A DNA stretch of 64,000 nt from Plasmopara viticola (GCA_001695595.3 MBPM02000074.1:1-64000); one strand, 5' to 3'; numbered from the stretch's first letter, positions 26,485 to 38,811 are shown. The notes: generated from the sequence alone by a model not told the origin. Translations and numbers: made by a program.

Positions 26485-29400
26485 CAAATCCGCAGACGAA
26501 ACAGAGCTATAACCTCTAATATTATAGTGCTTTGGAAGAGCTGAAACGTCTCACAGCCTCAGAACACCTTGATCTGTCCTTACGAGACAAAGCAATCACT
26601 GAGTAGAAAAAGGTCCTCTTGAAGAGGTGATGCGTCTTTCGGCCTCAGAACATCTCGATCATTATCTGTAAGCATGTGCAGACGACACAGATCCATGACT
26701 TAGTGAATAACGGTCCTCTTGAAAAGTTGACGCGTCTCACGGCCTCAGAACGAATCGAAATGTCTTCCTAAGCATGCGAATACGAAACAGAGCTTCATTT
26801 TGCGAATAATAGTGCTTTGGAAGAGCTGAAACGTCTCACGGCGTTAGAAAAAAAACGATCTGTCCTCCTAAGCATGCGCAAACGAGACAGAGCCAACAGA
26901 TCGATCGCTACTTGTAAGCATGTGCAAACGACACAAAGCCATGACTTAGTGAACAATTGGTCCTCTTTAAGACCTGAAGCGTCTCAAGGCCCCAGAGCAT
27001 ATCGAATTGTCTTCCTAAGCACGCGCAGAGGAGACAGAGCCATAACATAGTAAACGATGGTTCTTTTGGAGTGCTAAGGCGTCATAGAGCCTCACAGCAG
27101 CTCGATCGGTCTCCTAAAGCATGCGCAGACGAAACAGAGCTCTAACGTTGTAATTAAAAGGACTTTGGAAGAGCTGAAACGTCTCACAGCCTCAGAGCAC
27201 CTTGCTCTGTCTTTACGAGACAAACTTCTGAGTAGAAAAATGTCCATTTGAAGAGAAGATGCGTCTCTCGGCCTCAGAACATCTCGATCTTTATGTGTAA
27301 GCATGTGCAGACGACACAGATCCAAAGCTTAAAAAATAACGGTCCATTTGGAGAGTTGCCGCGTCTCACGGCCTCAGAACAGATCGAAATGTCTTCCTGA
27401 GCATGCGAATACGAAACAGAGCTTCATTTTGTGAATAATAGTGCTTTGGAAGAGCTGAAACGTCTCACGGCGTTAGAAAAAAAACGATCTGTCCTCCAAA
27501 GCATGCGCAAACGAGACAGAGCCAACAGATCGATCTTTACTTCTAAGCATGTGCAAACGACACAAAGCCATGAGTTGGTGAACAATTGGTCCTCTTGAAG
27601 ACCTGAAGCGTCTCAAGGCCTCCGAACATATCGAATTGTCTTCCTAAGCACGCGCGGAGGAGACAGAGCCTTAACATAGTAAACGATGGTTCTTTTGGAG
27701 TGCTAAGGCGTCATAGAGCCTCATAGCAGCTCGATCGGTCTCTTAAAGCATGCGCAGACGAAACAGAGCTCTAACGTTGAAATTAAAAGGGCTTTGGAAG
27801 AGCTGAAACGTCTCACTATCTGTCCTCCTAAGCATGCGCAAACGGACAGAGCCAAACTTAGTAAAATAAAAAGGTTCTCATAAAGAGCTGAAGCATCTGA
27901 ACAGATCGATCTTTACTTTTAAGCATGTGCAAACGACACAAAGCCATGACTTAGTGAACAATTGGTCCTCTTGAAGACCTGAAGCGTCTCAAGGCCTCCG
28001 AACATATCGAATTATCTTCCTAAGCACGCGCGGAGGAGACAGAGCCATAACATAGTAAACGATGGTCCTTTTGAAGTGCTAAGGCGTCTCAGAGTCTCAA
28101 AACAGCTCGATCTGTCTCCCTAAGATTGATAAGATTGCTTTGGAAGAGCTGAAACGTCGCACGGCGTTGAGAAAAAAAAATTGATCTGTCCTCCTAAGCA
28201 TGCGCAAACGGACAGAGCCAAACTTAGTAAAATAAAAAGGTCCTTTTAAAGAGCGGAAACATCTGAACAGATCGATCTTTACTTCTAAGCATGTGAAAAC
28301 GACACAAAGCCATGACTTGGTGAACAATTGGTCCTCTTGAAGACCTGAAGCGTCTCAAGGCCTCCGAACATATCGAATTGTCTTCCTAAGCACGCGCAGA
28401 GGAGACAGAGCCATAACATAGTAGACGATGGTCCTTTTGGAGTGCTAAGGCGTCTCAGAGCCTTAAAACAGCTCGATCTGTCTCCCTAAGCTTGCGCAGA
28501 TGAAACAGAGCTTCGACGTTGTGAAAAAGATTGCTTTGGAAAAGCTGAAACGTCTCACGGCGTTGAGAAAAAAAATTGATCTGTCCTCCTAAGCATGCGC
28601 AAACGGACAGAGCCAAACTTAGTAAAATAAAAAGGTCCTTTTAAAGAGCGGAAACATCTGAACAGATTGATCTTTACTTCTAAGCATGTGCAAACGACAC
28701 AAAGCCATGACTTAGTGAACAATCGGTCCTCTTTAAGACCTGAAGCGTCTCAAGGCCTCCGAACATATCGAATTGTCTTCCAAAGCACGCGCAGAGGAGA
28801 CAGAGCCATAACATAGTTAATAATGGTCCTCTAGAAGAGCTGAAGCGTCTCACGGTCTCAGAACAGATCGAACTGTCCTACTAAGCATGACCAGACGAAA
28901 CAGAGCTATGAGTTTGTAAATATTAGTGCTTTAGAAGAGATGGAGTGTCTCACGGCTTCAAAACAGCTCGGTCTATCTCCTTATGCATGTGCTGACGAGA
29001 AAAAGCAAGTACTTAGTAAGAAAAGGTTTCTTTGAAGATCTGAAGCGTCCCACGGCCTCAAAACGGCTCGAATCGTTTTTCTAAGCATATGCAGACGACA
29101 CAGATCCATAGCATAGTGGATAACGGTCTTCTTGAAGTGTTCACGCGTCTCACGGCCTCATAATAGATCGAAATGTTTTCCTAAGCATGCGCAGACTAAA
29201 TAGAGCTTAGTTTTGTGAATAATAGTGCTTTGGTATAGCTGAAACGTCTCACGGCGTCAGAAAAAATCTATCTGTCCTCGTTAGCATGCGCAAATAAGAC
29301 AGAACCACACTTGAAAAAAAAGGTCCTTTACAGAGCTGAAGCATCTGAATAGATCGATCTTTACTTTTTTAAGCATGTGCAATTGACACAAAGCCATGAC

Positions 29401-32350
29401 TTGGTGAACAATTGGTCCGTTTAAATACCTGAAGCATCTCAAGGCCTCAGAACATATCTAGTTGTCTTTCTAAGCATGCGCAGAGGAGCCAGAGCCATAA
29501 CTTAGTGAACATTGGTCCCTTTGAAATGCTGACGCGTCTCGAAGCCTCAAAACAGCTCGATCTGTCGCCCTAAGAATGCACAGACGAAACAGAACTATAA
29601 CTTTGTAAGAAATAGTGCTTTGGAGAGCTGAAGCGTCTCACAATCTCAAAATAGCTTGATCTGTCGTAACGAGACAGAGCAATTACTTTGTAGAGAAAGG
29701 TCCTTTTGAAGATGTGATGCGTCTTTTAGCCTCAGAACAAATCGATCTTTCCCTCTAAGCATGTGCAGACGACACAGATTCATAGCTTGATGAAGAAAGG
29801 TCCTCTTGAACAGCTGACGCGTCTCATGGCGTCAGAACAGATCAGAATGTCCTCCTAAGCATGCGTTGACGAAACAGAGCTTAGTTTTGTGAATAAAAGT
29901 GCTTTGAAAGAGCTGAAACGTCTCACGGCGTCAGAACTAACTTATCTGTCCTCCTATGCCTGCGCAAATGAGACAGAACCAAACTTAGAAAAATGAAAAG
30001 GTCCTTTTAAGAGCGGAAAAATTGATCTTTACTTCTAAGCATGTGCAAACTACACAAAGCCATGGCTTTAGTAAATGATTGGTCCTCTTGAAGACTTGTA
30101 GCGTCTCAAAGCCTCAAAACATATCGAAATGTCTTCCTAAGCATGCACAGAGGAGACAGAGCCATAATTTAGTGATCAATGGTCCTTTTGGAGTGCTAAG
30201 GCATCTCAGAGCCTCAAAACAGCTCGATCTGCCTAAGCATGCGCATAGGAAACAAAGTCACACCTTAGTGACCAATAGTGCTTTGGGAGAGCTAAAACGT
30301 CTCACGGCGTTAGAAAAAAAAACTATCTTCCTGAGTATGTGCAGACGACATAAAGCGATAACTTAGTGAATAATGGTATTCTTGGAAAGCAGAAGCGTCT
30401 CGCTGCCTGAAAACATACCAAATTGTCTTTTTGGGCATGCGCAGAGGAGACAGAGCCATAATTTAGCTAATACTGATTTATTAGAGTGCTAAGGCGTCCC
30501 ACGGCCTCTGAACAGCTCGAATTGTCTTCCTAAGCATGCGCAGACAATACAGAGCCATAACTTAGTGAATAATGGTCCTTTGATGGGCTGAACCGTCTCA
30601 AAGCCTCAAAATAGCTCGATCTGTCCTCTTAAACATGCGCAATTGGGACAGAGCAAACTTAAGCAAAAAATGGTTCTTTTGAGGAGCTAAAGTCTCTAAA
30701 AAGCTCGATCATTCCTTCTAAGCATGTGTAGACGACACAAAGCCATGACTTAGTAGATAATGGTCCTCTCGAAGAGTCGCGGCTTCAGAACAGCATTATT
30801 CGTCTTCCTAAGCATACGCAAAAGAGACAGAGCCATAACTAAGTGACTCATGGTCATTTTGAAGAGCTAAAGCTTTTCAAGGCTTCAAAACAGTTTGATC
30901 TGTCTCCCTAGACAGGGCAAAGCCATTTCCTCATGATCAAAGGTCTTTTTGAAGAGCTGAAGCGTCTCAAGGCCTCAGGATAGCTCGAACTGTCTCCCTT
31001 AGCATGCGCAGAAGCGGCAGAGCCATAACTTCGAGATTGTGCTTTGGAAAAGCTAATCCGTTCTCGGCCTCAGATCTGTCTTTCAAAGCATGCGCAAACA
31101 AGTCAGAGCCATAACTTTGAGAATAATGGTTCTTTTGAAGAGCAGAAGCGTCTCGAGGACTCAGAACAGCTTGATCTTTACCTCTTAGTATTGCAGACGG
31201 CACAGATTCATAATTTAGTGAATAATGGTGCTTTGGAAGAGCCAAAACGCCTTTCGTCCTCAGAACAGCTCGATCCTCCTGAGCATGCGCGGACGGGACA
31301 GAGCCATAATCTGAGAAATAATGGTCCTTTTGATGAGCTGAAGCGTCTCACGGCCTCAAAACAGATCGAATTGTCTTCTTAAGCATGCGCAGACGAAACA
31401 GAGTCATCATTTAGTGAGCAACGCCTTTTGAAGAGCTGAAGCGTCTCAAGGACTCAGTACAGCTCGATCTGTCTTTCTAATCATGCTCAGACGATACAAA
31501 GCCATAACTTAGTGAATAATGGTCCTCTTAAAGAACTGACGCGTCTCAAGGCCTCAGAACAGCTCGATCTGTCTTCCTAAGTAGCGCAGACGAAATAAAG
31601 CCATAACTTAGTGAGTAATGGCGCTTAAGCGTCTCAAAGCCTCAGAACAGCTCGATCTCCCTGAGCATGCGTAGACCGAAAAGAGCCATAGCTTGAAAAG
31701 GAATGGTCCTTTTAAAGAGCTGACGCGTCTTAAGGCCCCAGAACAGCTCGGTCTTTTGCTCTAAGCATGTGCATACGACACAGAGTCATTACTTAGTGAA
31801 TAATGATCCTCTTGAAGAGCTGAAGCGTCTCACGGCCTCAGAACAGATCGATTTGTCTTCTTAAGCATGCGCAGACAAAACAGAGCCATAGCCTAGTGAA
31901 TAATGGTCCTTTTGAAGAGCTGAAGCCTGTTACGGCCTCAAAACAGAACGATTTGTCCTCTTAAGGACGCGCAAACGAGCCAGAGCCAAACTTAGTAAGA
32001 AATGGTTTTTTTAAGAGGTGAAGCCTCAGAACAGATCGATTTGTCTTCTTAAGCATGCGCAGACAAAACAGAGCCATAGCCTAGTGAATAATGGTCCTTT
32101 TGAAGAGCTGAAGCCTGTTACGGCCTCAAAACAGAACGATTTGTCCTCTTAAGGACGCGCAAACGAGCCAGAGCCAAACTTAGTAAGAAATGGTTTTTTT
32201 AAGAGGTGAAGCCTCAGAACAGATCGATATCTCTTTCTAAGCATGGGCAGACGACACAAAGCCATGACTCAGTGAATAATGGTTCTCTTAAAAAGCTGAA
32301 GCGTCTCAAAACCTCGGAACAGCTCGATCTGTCTCCCTTAGCATGCGCAG
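25872..32350. repeat. Satellite array, family B (~100-bp monomer), diverged
   Basis: Monomers follow the pattern 'ctaagcatgcgcagacgaaa', 'cagagccataacttagtgaa', 'taatggtccttttgaagagc', 'tgaagcgtctcacggcctca', 'gaacagctcgatctgtcttc', close to 100 bp in total. They are more divergent from each other than family A monomers. Higher-order copying is visible: 'cagagctctaacg' recurs 629 bp apart (near 27,121 and 27,750), and 'gacagagccaaacttagtaa' recurs at about 27,845, 28,211 and 28,606. The reverse complement of an A monomer aligns to B without gaps at roughly 60 percent, strongest over ACGGCCTCAG, CTTCCT.AGCA, CTTAG and TTTGAAG. The array ends near 32,350, where non-repetitive DNA begins. Confidence 0.93.
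31843..32218 (+). repeat. Perfect-looking 188-bp tandem duplication inside family B
   Basis: 'acagatcgatttgtcttctt' at 31,843 recurs at 32,031, and 'acagatcgat' again at 32,219, so the period is 188 bp (two monomers, slightly shortened). By eye the two copies are identical along their whole length, unlike the surrounding diverged monomers. The duplication is therefore recent, or an assembly artefact. Confidence 0.88.
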
Positions 32351-33059
32351 AAAAGACGTTTGCAAACAGGCTCCCAATAAAAAATTATCGTTTTAAAAAA
32401 CGCAACGAAAAACCGCGGGTCCTTATCTGGCACCGCCGTGTCTGAAAGACTTTTTACTTTGAATACCGTATATAAGAGCAAATTTTACATTCAAATAAGT
32501 GGAACAGACTAGCTGGCACACGAAGGAAAACATACTCGTGTTCATTAACCATCAGCAAGCTAGAAACACCATTGGGGTTTATGGAATGGCATGCCCTTCA
32601 ACGAAACTGACGTGTAAGCCGCAGGTTTAAATATCTCGCAGATCCCACGGATCCTTATATAGTTGGCCACTTGCTTGAAGGTTTAAGGCCATCAGTATGT
32701 GGCGCACACCAAATGAAAAATTTCCTCTCAGCCTAATGAGCCGCTGATTCAAGCATCGAGTACATGCGTGCTTCAGGTATTCGTCGTTAAAGCAGACCTT
32801 TTGTCAACTCATAGCGGTTCTACTGTAATCACTGATGTAGAAGAGACCTCCTGACTTTGTCATCTTTCCCTATAGTGGGAAGTCGCAGTAAAGGCTCTGG
32901 ATTGACATGAATTTTGCATGCCTGACAAATATTCTAGTCAAATGAAAAAATGATTCCGCTGTTTTGAATGTTTATCTTGCGCAAAAGAGTTTCGGCGAGC
33001 ACTTCGAAATTATTAGGACTGTGTTTAGCTTAAGTTAATTATTTTGGCAATGAAAGCCG
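32351..33059. other. Gene-less spacer between satellite and gypsy relic
   Basis: No credible coding frame. A TATA-like 'gtatataagagc' occurs near 32,469. The stretch could contain the 3' part or LTR of the adjoining minus-strand retroelement, but I could not recognise integrase motifs or a terminal repeat. Confidence 0.4.
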
Positions 33060-35510
33060 TCTTGCCGTTATTCGAGACAGGCGGGGCGTTTCCTCGGGAT
33101 GCATGGATTGGGTGGACCACAAAAGGCTGAGCACCCTAAGCATATATTCGAAGTTATATCGGCTTTCGCGCTCATTACACGTAATTTCTTATCGTAAACA
33201 CGTTTGGCAGCCCTAAGCTGCCTTGAGCGAAGCGAGATGACTTGCTTATGCCCGTCCTCATTGGATTGCAGCAACGCTTAACCAATGGTATAGCTTGAAG
33301 CGTCGTAAATACGCTAAACGGCTTCTTTTCGTCTGACGAAGCTAGAACATAAGCATTTTTAAAGCTTTTTGTCGCAGCGATCGAAAGCATTGTACTGCTT
33401 TTTCTCTCATCATCCTTAATCGATAGACTGGACAGACGTACTACAACACGCGCACAGCTAGTACTGTACTTGCGCGAATAGCTAGTTTGATATGCCCACT
33501 TCCCTCAATGCGTAGGCCGCGCCGATATCTCTTCGGTCTGTTTGAGCTCTATGACTGCTTACATAGCAGGCAAGGCTCAAGTCTCCTCTGTCGCTAAGAT
33601 GCATTTGTTGATGTTGACCAAAAATTTTGTCAAGTCCTTATAAGCTCAAAACTTCACTTAAGAGGCTAAAGGAGACCTCAAGAGCCAACTTATCGTTTTC
33701 AAAGCGTCTGCGGACGAATGAACACGGTAAAATAAATTAATTGAGCCCATGACTGTCAAAACAATTGCGTTACCGTCCATTTAATCGTCGCTAGGACGCT
33801 TTTAGCGCTTGCGACATCATCAATTACTTATATAGCATACCTCTAGGTGCACAAACCATCATGATGGTATATTTGGCTCCCACATTTAGATTCAGTAACA
33901 AATTCAGTGCACTGTGCAATGAATTTTTGGACAATTCTAAAGCTACACTTCTTCCCATGAAATGAACGCTTGTGCACGCACCATCGCACTATTCAGATTA
34001 TTGTAAGCTTAAGTCAATCGCCACAGAGAATGTTTAAGACGAGTGCGGAGATATTGGCTCCCTCATTTACATCATTAGTTTTTTCGGCGAAGAAGGTTTT
34101 ACTGTGTGATTACACGGTACTTTGAGCCTGGCACGAGATTAGCCTTGCGCTTAACTTCTCAACTCAGGGAGGTTTTATGACGGATCTCGTGCCGCATCTG
34201 AATCGTTAAGTGACATTTTGAGTTCTCTTGACCTTAAGGATGTCGAGCCAAAGTGCAATGTATGCTGCCTATGAGTCGGATCGAAGACGTCTTCGTCCAG
34301 AACTTAAAGATTTTGATTGGCCTTGAGGGAGTTCAGGAATCACTACCTCTGAAGTAATTCTAGCTTTTAACTTAGCTAAGAGCTTAGTAGCTTTAGGCTC
34401 TTCGATGTTCAGTACCTCTGACACCCTTCCAATTGGAGCACGCCTGCAGGTACCAGTTGATATCACGTACACATCGTCTCTTTTTCAATCACGGGGTCGT
34501 TCGTGAAACTTAGAAATAAGCTTTGTATCGTGTCCCCATTATCATCTAGCAAAGCTATGCTGCCCGCTTTTTGATACCCATTTGTGGTCATATGTTACAC
34601 ATTCTATCTTGTAAAGATATGTTTGTCACCTGCTATTGGTTATACTATTCAACTCACTTGTACCAATAAATTTATGTAAACCGCTTGTAGGACTTCATTA
34701 CCCGTGCTCGACAACACAGCCTGTGGAAATGAATTACATACATGAAAAGAGCTATTTCAGCATCATCTGCAGCCGGTGTCACCATCAGAAGATGATTACC
34801 CACTAAAAGGGGCTTTGCAGATGTCGCCGCGTCTGTCTTAGGAAAAATATAGTTGTATCGCTCCATATATACCTCAGGCGTGTTATTGCTCGGAAGCAGT
34901 TACACACGACAGAGTAAAGACATAATTTCGAGTGCTGTGTTGAAAAGCTGATATCTTAAACCTTGCACCGTCCATTGACCTTGATTTCGTGATATTCTAG
35001 CCACAGCATGCCCACAATTAAGCCATACTTGTCCATTTTATGAGCGCGAGGTGAGTTTGTGCTGTTGAAATGCTCAAAATTAACAGCCAGGTCCATTTCG
35101 ACGCTCAAGATGTCTAAATTTTTCCCATTAGCCAATCGATCCAAATTGACTTATTCTGCTATTTTCTTTAAGAACATTAGTCAACAAATTTTGGCTGATT
35201 GCAAACGTACGCCAGTGCGCAAAAATGTGCGATATTTTAGATCCAAAATGGGTTTTTCACTTTCGTTCACTTGGGTGTACAACCAGCAGTCCGCTGCTGA
35301 TAATTCGTTGTTTGGGAGCTACCAAGCTCTCAGATTATGATGTGCATCACTTTTTTTACGATAGTGTTCTCATCCCTTAGGGCTTCCTATTTTTGAAAGC
35401 GGCTGCTATTTATGATCCTCTAAAGCCCTTGGGCGATAAGGATCGCCGCGATCCTTCGGGACAGGCACGGATAGTGTACCTAGCTTGCCGCAATTACAGC
35501 AACTGATGCA
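33060..35510 (-). pseudogene. Decayed Ty3/gypsy Gag-Pol (zinc knuckle, protease, RT, RNase H)
   Basis: Reading the minus strand from high to low coordinates, recognisable pieces occur in Ty3/gypsy order. Near 35,460-35,510 is a Gag zinc knuckle (C-X2-C-X4-H-X4-C, with GKLG before the H), broken by a one-base frameshift. At 35,144-34,956 is the end of an aspartic protease, with the motif MDKYGLIVGMLWLE. At 34,140-34,100 is NLVPGSKYRVITQ from the start of RT, and at 34,024-33,945 AYNNLNSAMV from the next RT block. At 33,390-33,068 is the start of RNase H, with KKPFSVF and, in another frame, QSNEDGHKQVISLRSRQL. Stops and frameshifts interrupt every domain and parts are missing. The element is dead. 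Family assignment is by motif order and wording; no alignment was run. Confidence 0.82.
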
Positions 35511-35937
35511 GCTTTGAATGTCAATACTTAAGTCCATTTGGACCGAAATCGAGTCAGCGAGTTCGCGTACATCATGATATAGCCACTCTCAGCTGCTACA
35601 TCTGCAACAGGGTGGACATGATGGCCATTTCGACCAATTCAACTTTAAGCATCGGATGTCCTCCTTTCTTTCCTTCAAAAGTTTAGCGATTACCGTAGGC
35701 GATTTTGGCTTGGATATGACGTTTGCTTCATGTGCCACCATCATCGACGCAGACGACTCTGTCATCATTCATTGAAGATGCCTCGACAGAGCGCTCCCTA
35801 GCCGAATAATGCTATCAGACGCACAATGATCGCGTTTGGTCTTTCTTTAATCACCTTTGAGGCCAAAAATATGTTGTTTTTTGTGTCTAACTTGTGACTG
35901 GGTCACACAACTCCTTGTAAAATGGAGGCGTGCGATA
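35511..35937. other. Remnant sequence upstream of the gypsy zinc knuckle
   Basis: On the minus strand this is where the rest of Gag would lie, but it is only about 430 bp and no convincing Gag frame is visible. Probably a deleted remnant between the zinc knuckle and the LTR-like repeat. Confidence 0.4.
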
Positions 35938-36210
35938 AGATTTACGATCTTTCGGTGAATGACCATTTACTATCTCCGGTCTAAGGATAATTGACGTATG
36001 CAATAAATAGCATTTCAAAGACCAATTTATTTAAAACAGCATTCATGCTGTCTATATGCATTTCATTAAACTCTACAAATTATTACCCATTCGAATATCC
36101 TTCGAAATTTCGCAGTATGAATGCTAATGTAAGCACCGATAGGGTGCCTTGGAACTGCTATCCTTATAGGCTCCTACTAGCGATACAACGGTTTTTCCTA
36201 CAAAAGCTCG
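35938..36210 (+). repeat. LTR-like dispersed repeat, copy 1
   Basis: This aligns with 41,627-41,850 in the same orientation. Shared stretches include 'tacgatctt(t/c)cggtgaa(t/c)gacca', 'ggtct', 'gacgtatgcaa', 'aatatccttcgaaa/gaga' and 'ggtgcct', followed by 'caaaagct'. No long ORF is present. It abuts the minus-strand gypsy relic on its 5' side, so it may be that element's LTR or a solo LTR. The second copy lies on the other side of the gene island. Confidence 0.6.
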
Positions 36211-37050
36211 GCTATATGCTACGGCCCATTTAATTGCCGAAGGAAAAGTGAGCATACTATAGCATAAATGCTGTGTTCAAATGAATCGGTCTTTGATTTA
36301 TGTAACACAGATAATCAATTCTCACAATTTAGGTGCAGAATGACTACGAGTGCTACCATGCGTTGCGATGCTACTGCAACTATTTGCTTGGTGACTCTTA
36401 GGCTGAGGTTCTTGACCTTCGTGTTATACATCGAGCCAGTAAAACTCGCAATTTGTCGCAATACCAAGGCTTGAAGTAATTTTACTCTTGAATATGGGAG
36501 CTGAAGATTATCGACAAAGTCCCTTGTTAAGTACGTTCAAGCATGGGCAAATCTCACTAATGTGGTCAATAGCTCACAACTTCGGTGAATTTCTTCTTAA
36601 TTTCGAAACACTTCATTCGTATAATCCTGCTAACAAGAAAGAATCCAGGCACAGTGGTCCCTAGTAATATGGATCATCAGAAATTCTTTAATTACGTACC
36701 GATTGTCTATTTATTCCCCAGTGCTAAGTGCTGCCTTTTTATTGAACATCAATTGTCATGTGTCACATCAAAGGAGGTGGAGTGCTTGTGACGTAGCAGA
36801 GCTTTTATTGCACAGCGAGCTTTACTGATAGATCTGAACTGAGTATATTTGAAAATAAAGAATCTTGTTAGCCTTTGATACAGATTTGAAAAAGGTGGTG
36901 CATCAATCTGTTCGACCAATTAGGAGCAATACATACATGATTAATGTTTAGCGATTTTCGACCAGCTAAACAAATTGCTGCTAAAATTGTATAGTCAGAA
37001 GTGGCGCCAAGGCGATTGATTGCACATCCGGCTAGGCGACATCATCTTTT
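36211..37050. other. Non-coding spacer before the gene island
   Basis: AT-rich sequence. The short open frames have no recognisable domains. I see no repeat or RNA gene in it. Confidence 0.5.
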
Positions 37051-37333
37051 AATTTAGATGAGTGATTAGGCGACGCACTCGATCTGAACCGCACCTCTTC
37101 CCGCTACTTCAGAGCCCAACCCTCCCGCGAAAAACACTAGTTTTCATCCTGCGAGCTGCTCGAGACGCTGACTGGTGTAGGGGCCGTCGCCACAGAGAAG
37201 CCAGTGCCCCCTCAGTAGCCTCAGGGTTTATACTTGCATTTATTATAGAGACCGTCGTGGATAATATAGTCTGCCAGCCAGTTGCGACCCCTCCGACCGA
37301 GGCCTTTTTCAGCTACGTTCTAATTCAAGCGCC
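37050..37333 (+). promoter_or_regulatory. Likely promoter and 5' leader of the CCCH gene
   Basis: This interval is visibly richer in G and C than the DNA to its left and ends directly at the ATG at 37,334. It contains 'tttatacttgcatttattat' near 37,228 as a possible TATA-like stretch. No transcription start can be fixed from sequence alone, and upstream short frames are not supported as coding. Confidence 0.35.
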
Positions 37334-38611
37334 ATGATTCTTTCGTCCATGGATCATCTCGGCTATTACTCGATGTCCAAGAACAGAAACTTTTTAGAAC
37401 TTGAAGGTTCTACTAGTGTCACCGGCTCCGACGGCTATGCGCTACCACCTGAAGACATGGGAGCTGGAACTTACATAAACGAGGAAAACAGCCCTAAGAA
37501 CGGCACCAAGTCATCATTGTATAAGACGGAGTTGTGCAAACGGTATTCGGAGTTTGGAAACTGCCGCTATGGAGGTGCGACGTCTTTAAACTTACCTCTA
37601 TCCTTTGCCAGCTTAACCCCTTGTTGACGTCCCCATTTCACAGCTAAATGTCAGTTCGCCCATGGCATCGCTGAGTTACGCCACGTTGTACGCCATCCTA
37701 AGTACAAAACAACAAAGTGCAAGTCTTACTGGGGCTCTGGTCATTGTCCCTATGGCAGCCGCTGCCGCTTCATACACGAAGAAACGGAAGGCTACTCGCA
37801 GCCACATTTTAGCTCTTCGAATCACTCGGGCGGAGGTATGTTCTTACAAGAGAAGAACCGCCTTGGTGCAAATGTTATGGCCCCATCGCCGCCATCCGTG
37901 GATCTCAGTTACAGTGGTGGCCTCTATTGTGAACAGCTTACGCCACATCTGATTCATCAGCTTCGTCCTCATCATCACGTGATGTCATCATACTCGCTCC
38001 TGTCCTCCTTGGACAAGAGCTCTTCGTGGGGAACATTAACAAACGATGATCCCTCCACTCTCCACCCTAATTGTTCTGGTGAGCACTACAGCTCGAAGCA
38101 GCAAGGATTGCTAGGAAGCATTGGCCTTCCCCAAGCAAAACAACGAGTCGTTTCTTCGGACAACGCTGGCAAAAGCGCGTCATCACCGAATTACCCGGAT
38201 CTCCAAGATGCCATAGATGCATTGATGAAATTCTCGCTCACGTCAGACGACGAATCGGCCCCAGATCCTGTTATTTCTCCGGTGTCTACGTCTACGCGAA
38301 CGGAACGACGCCTCTCGAGCGTATCATCACCTGCTCTCGCTTCCACGGCAACGGCTTCATCGACGAGCAATTCTGAGTTTTCACTGCCGTCGAACGAGCT
38401 GTGGAAAGATTTTTCAGCAGCTTCACCTACACCTTTCCCGGGCGACGACTTGCAAGCCCAGTCGTGGTCCACTGGACTGCAGTCATTGAGTCTTGACAGC
38501 AAGACTTTTGACAGTGTCACAGCTGCTTCTAGTGAAGTCAAGGACGCTTCTGGTAGCAGTAGCGATGACGAAGAGAGCCCCCGTTTGAGCGTGTTTGAGC
38601 GCTTTCATTAA
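37334..38611 (+). CDS. TIS11/TTP-type tandem CCCH zinc-finger RNA-binding protein, one intron
   Basis: Two exons, 37,334-37,574 and 37,644-38,611, encode 402 aa. The 69-bp intron begins GTGCGA and ends CACAG. Splicing restores the first finger across the junction (RYG|AKCQFAH), which fixes the model. Finger 1 is C68-X8-C-X5-C-X3-H87 and finger 2 is C106-X8-C-X5-C-X3-H125, with lead-ins YKTELC and YKTTKC and an 18-residue linker. This is exactly the spacing of the tristetraprolin/TIS11 family. Members of that family bind AU-rich elements in mRNA 3' UTRs and recruit deadenylation machinery. The first 60 residues have no recognised domain. From about residue 150 the protein is Ser-rich and low in complexity, with acidic patches near the end (SSSDDEESPR), as expected for a phosphorylated regulatory tail. 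The gene is convergent with the small ORF at 38,812, about 200 bp away. The domain assignment is firm; targets and biology are inferred. Confidence 0.93.
37575..37643 (+). other. Spliceosomal intron (69 bp) in the CCCH gene
   Basis: Donor G|GTGCGA at 37,574/37,575, acceptor TTTCACAG|CT at 37,643/37,644. Unspliced, the frame stops at 37,627 inside the intron. Removing it joins a perfect C-X8-C-X5-C-X3-H finger. The intron is phase 1 (it splits an Ala codon) and very short, typical of oomycetes and other compact protist genomes. Confidence 0.93.
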
Positions 38612-38811
38612 AATATTTTAAGCGAAAAGGAGAGGTGGCGCTCTGTATCTATCTATGAGCCCTTGCGTGCGCCGTCCATTATGGGCTCCATGCTGCCCGC
38701 TCGTGTGTTTAACCAGCCCATATTTACTTTCCATATAAATATATTAAGTATTGCTTCCATACAGCAGATGGAAACAGATTGACCCTCTTACAACTTGTTC
38801 GATTAAGCATC

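Noticed and set aside
27100..31400. ORFs of 70-112 codons inside family B (for example 31,044-31,382)
   Set aside because: Same reason as family A: they follow the satellite period, contain no domain and overlap frames on the other strand.
1..32350. CRISPR array
   Set aside because: There are no short repeats separated by unique spacers; whole ~100-bp monomers repeat without spacers, and the window is eukaryotic.
38191..38541. A 116-aa minus-strand ORF inside the CCCH gene
   Set aside because: Shadow frame opposite the Ser-rich tail; no domain.
37838..38611. A separate 257-aa gene starting at the ATG at 37,838
   Set aside because: It is the in-frame continuation of exon 2 of the CCCH gene; this ATG is codon 146 of the spliced protein.
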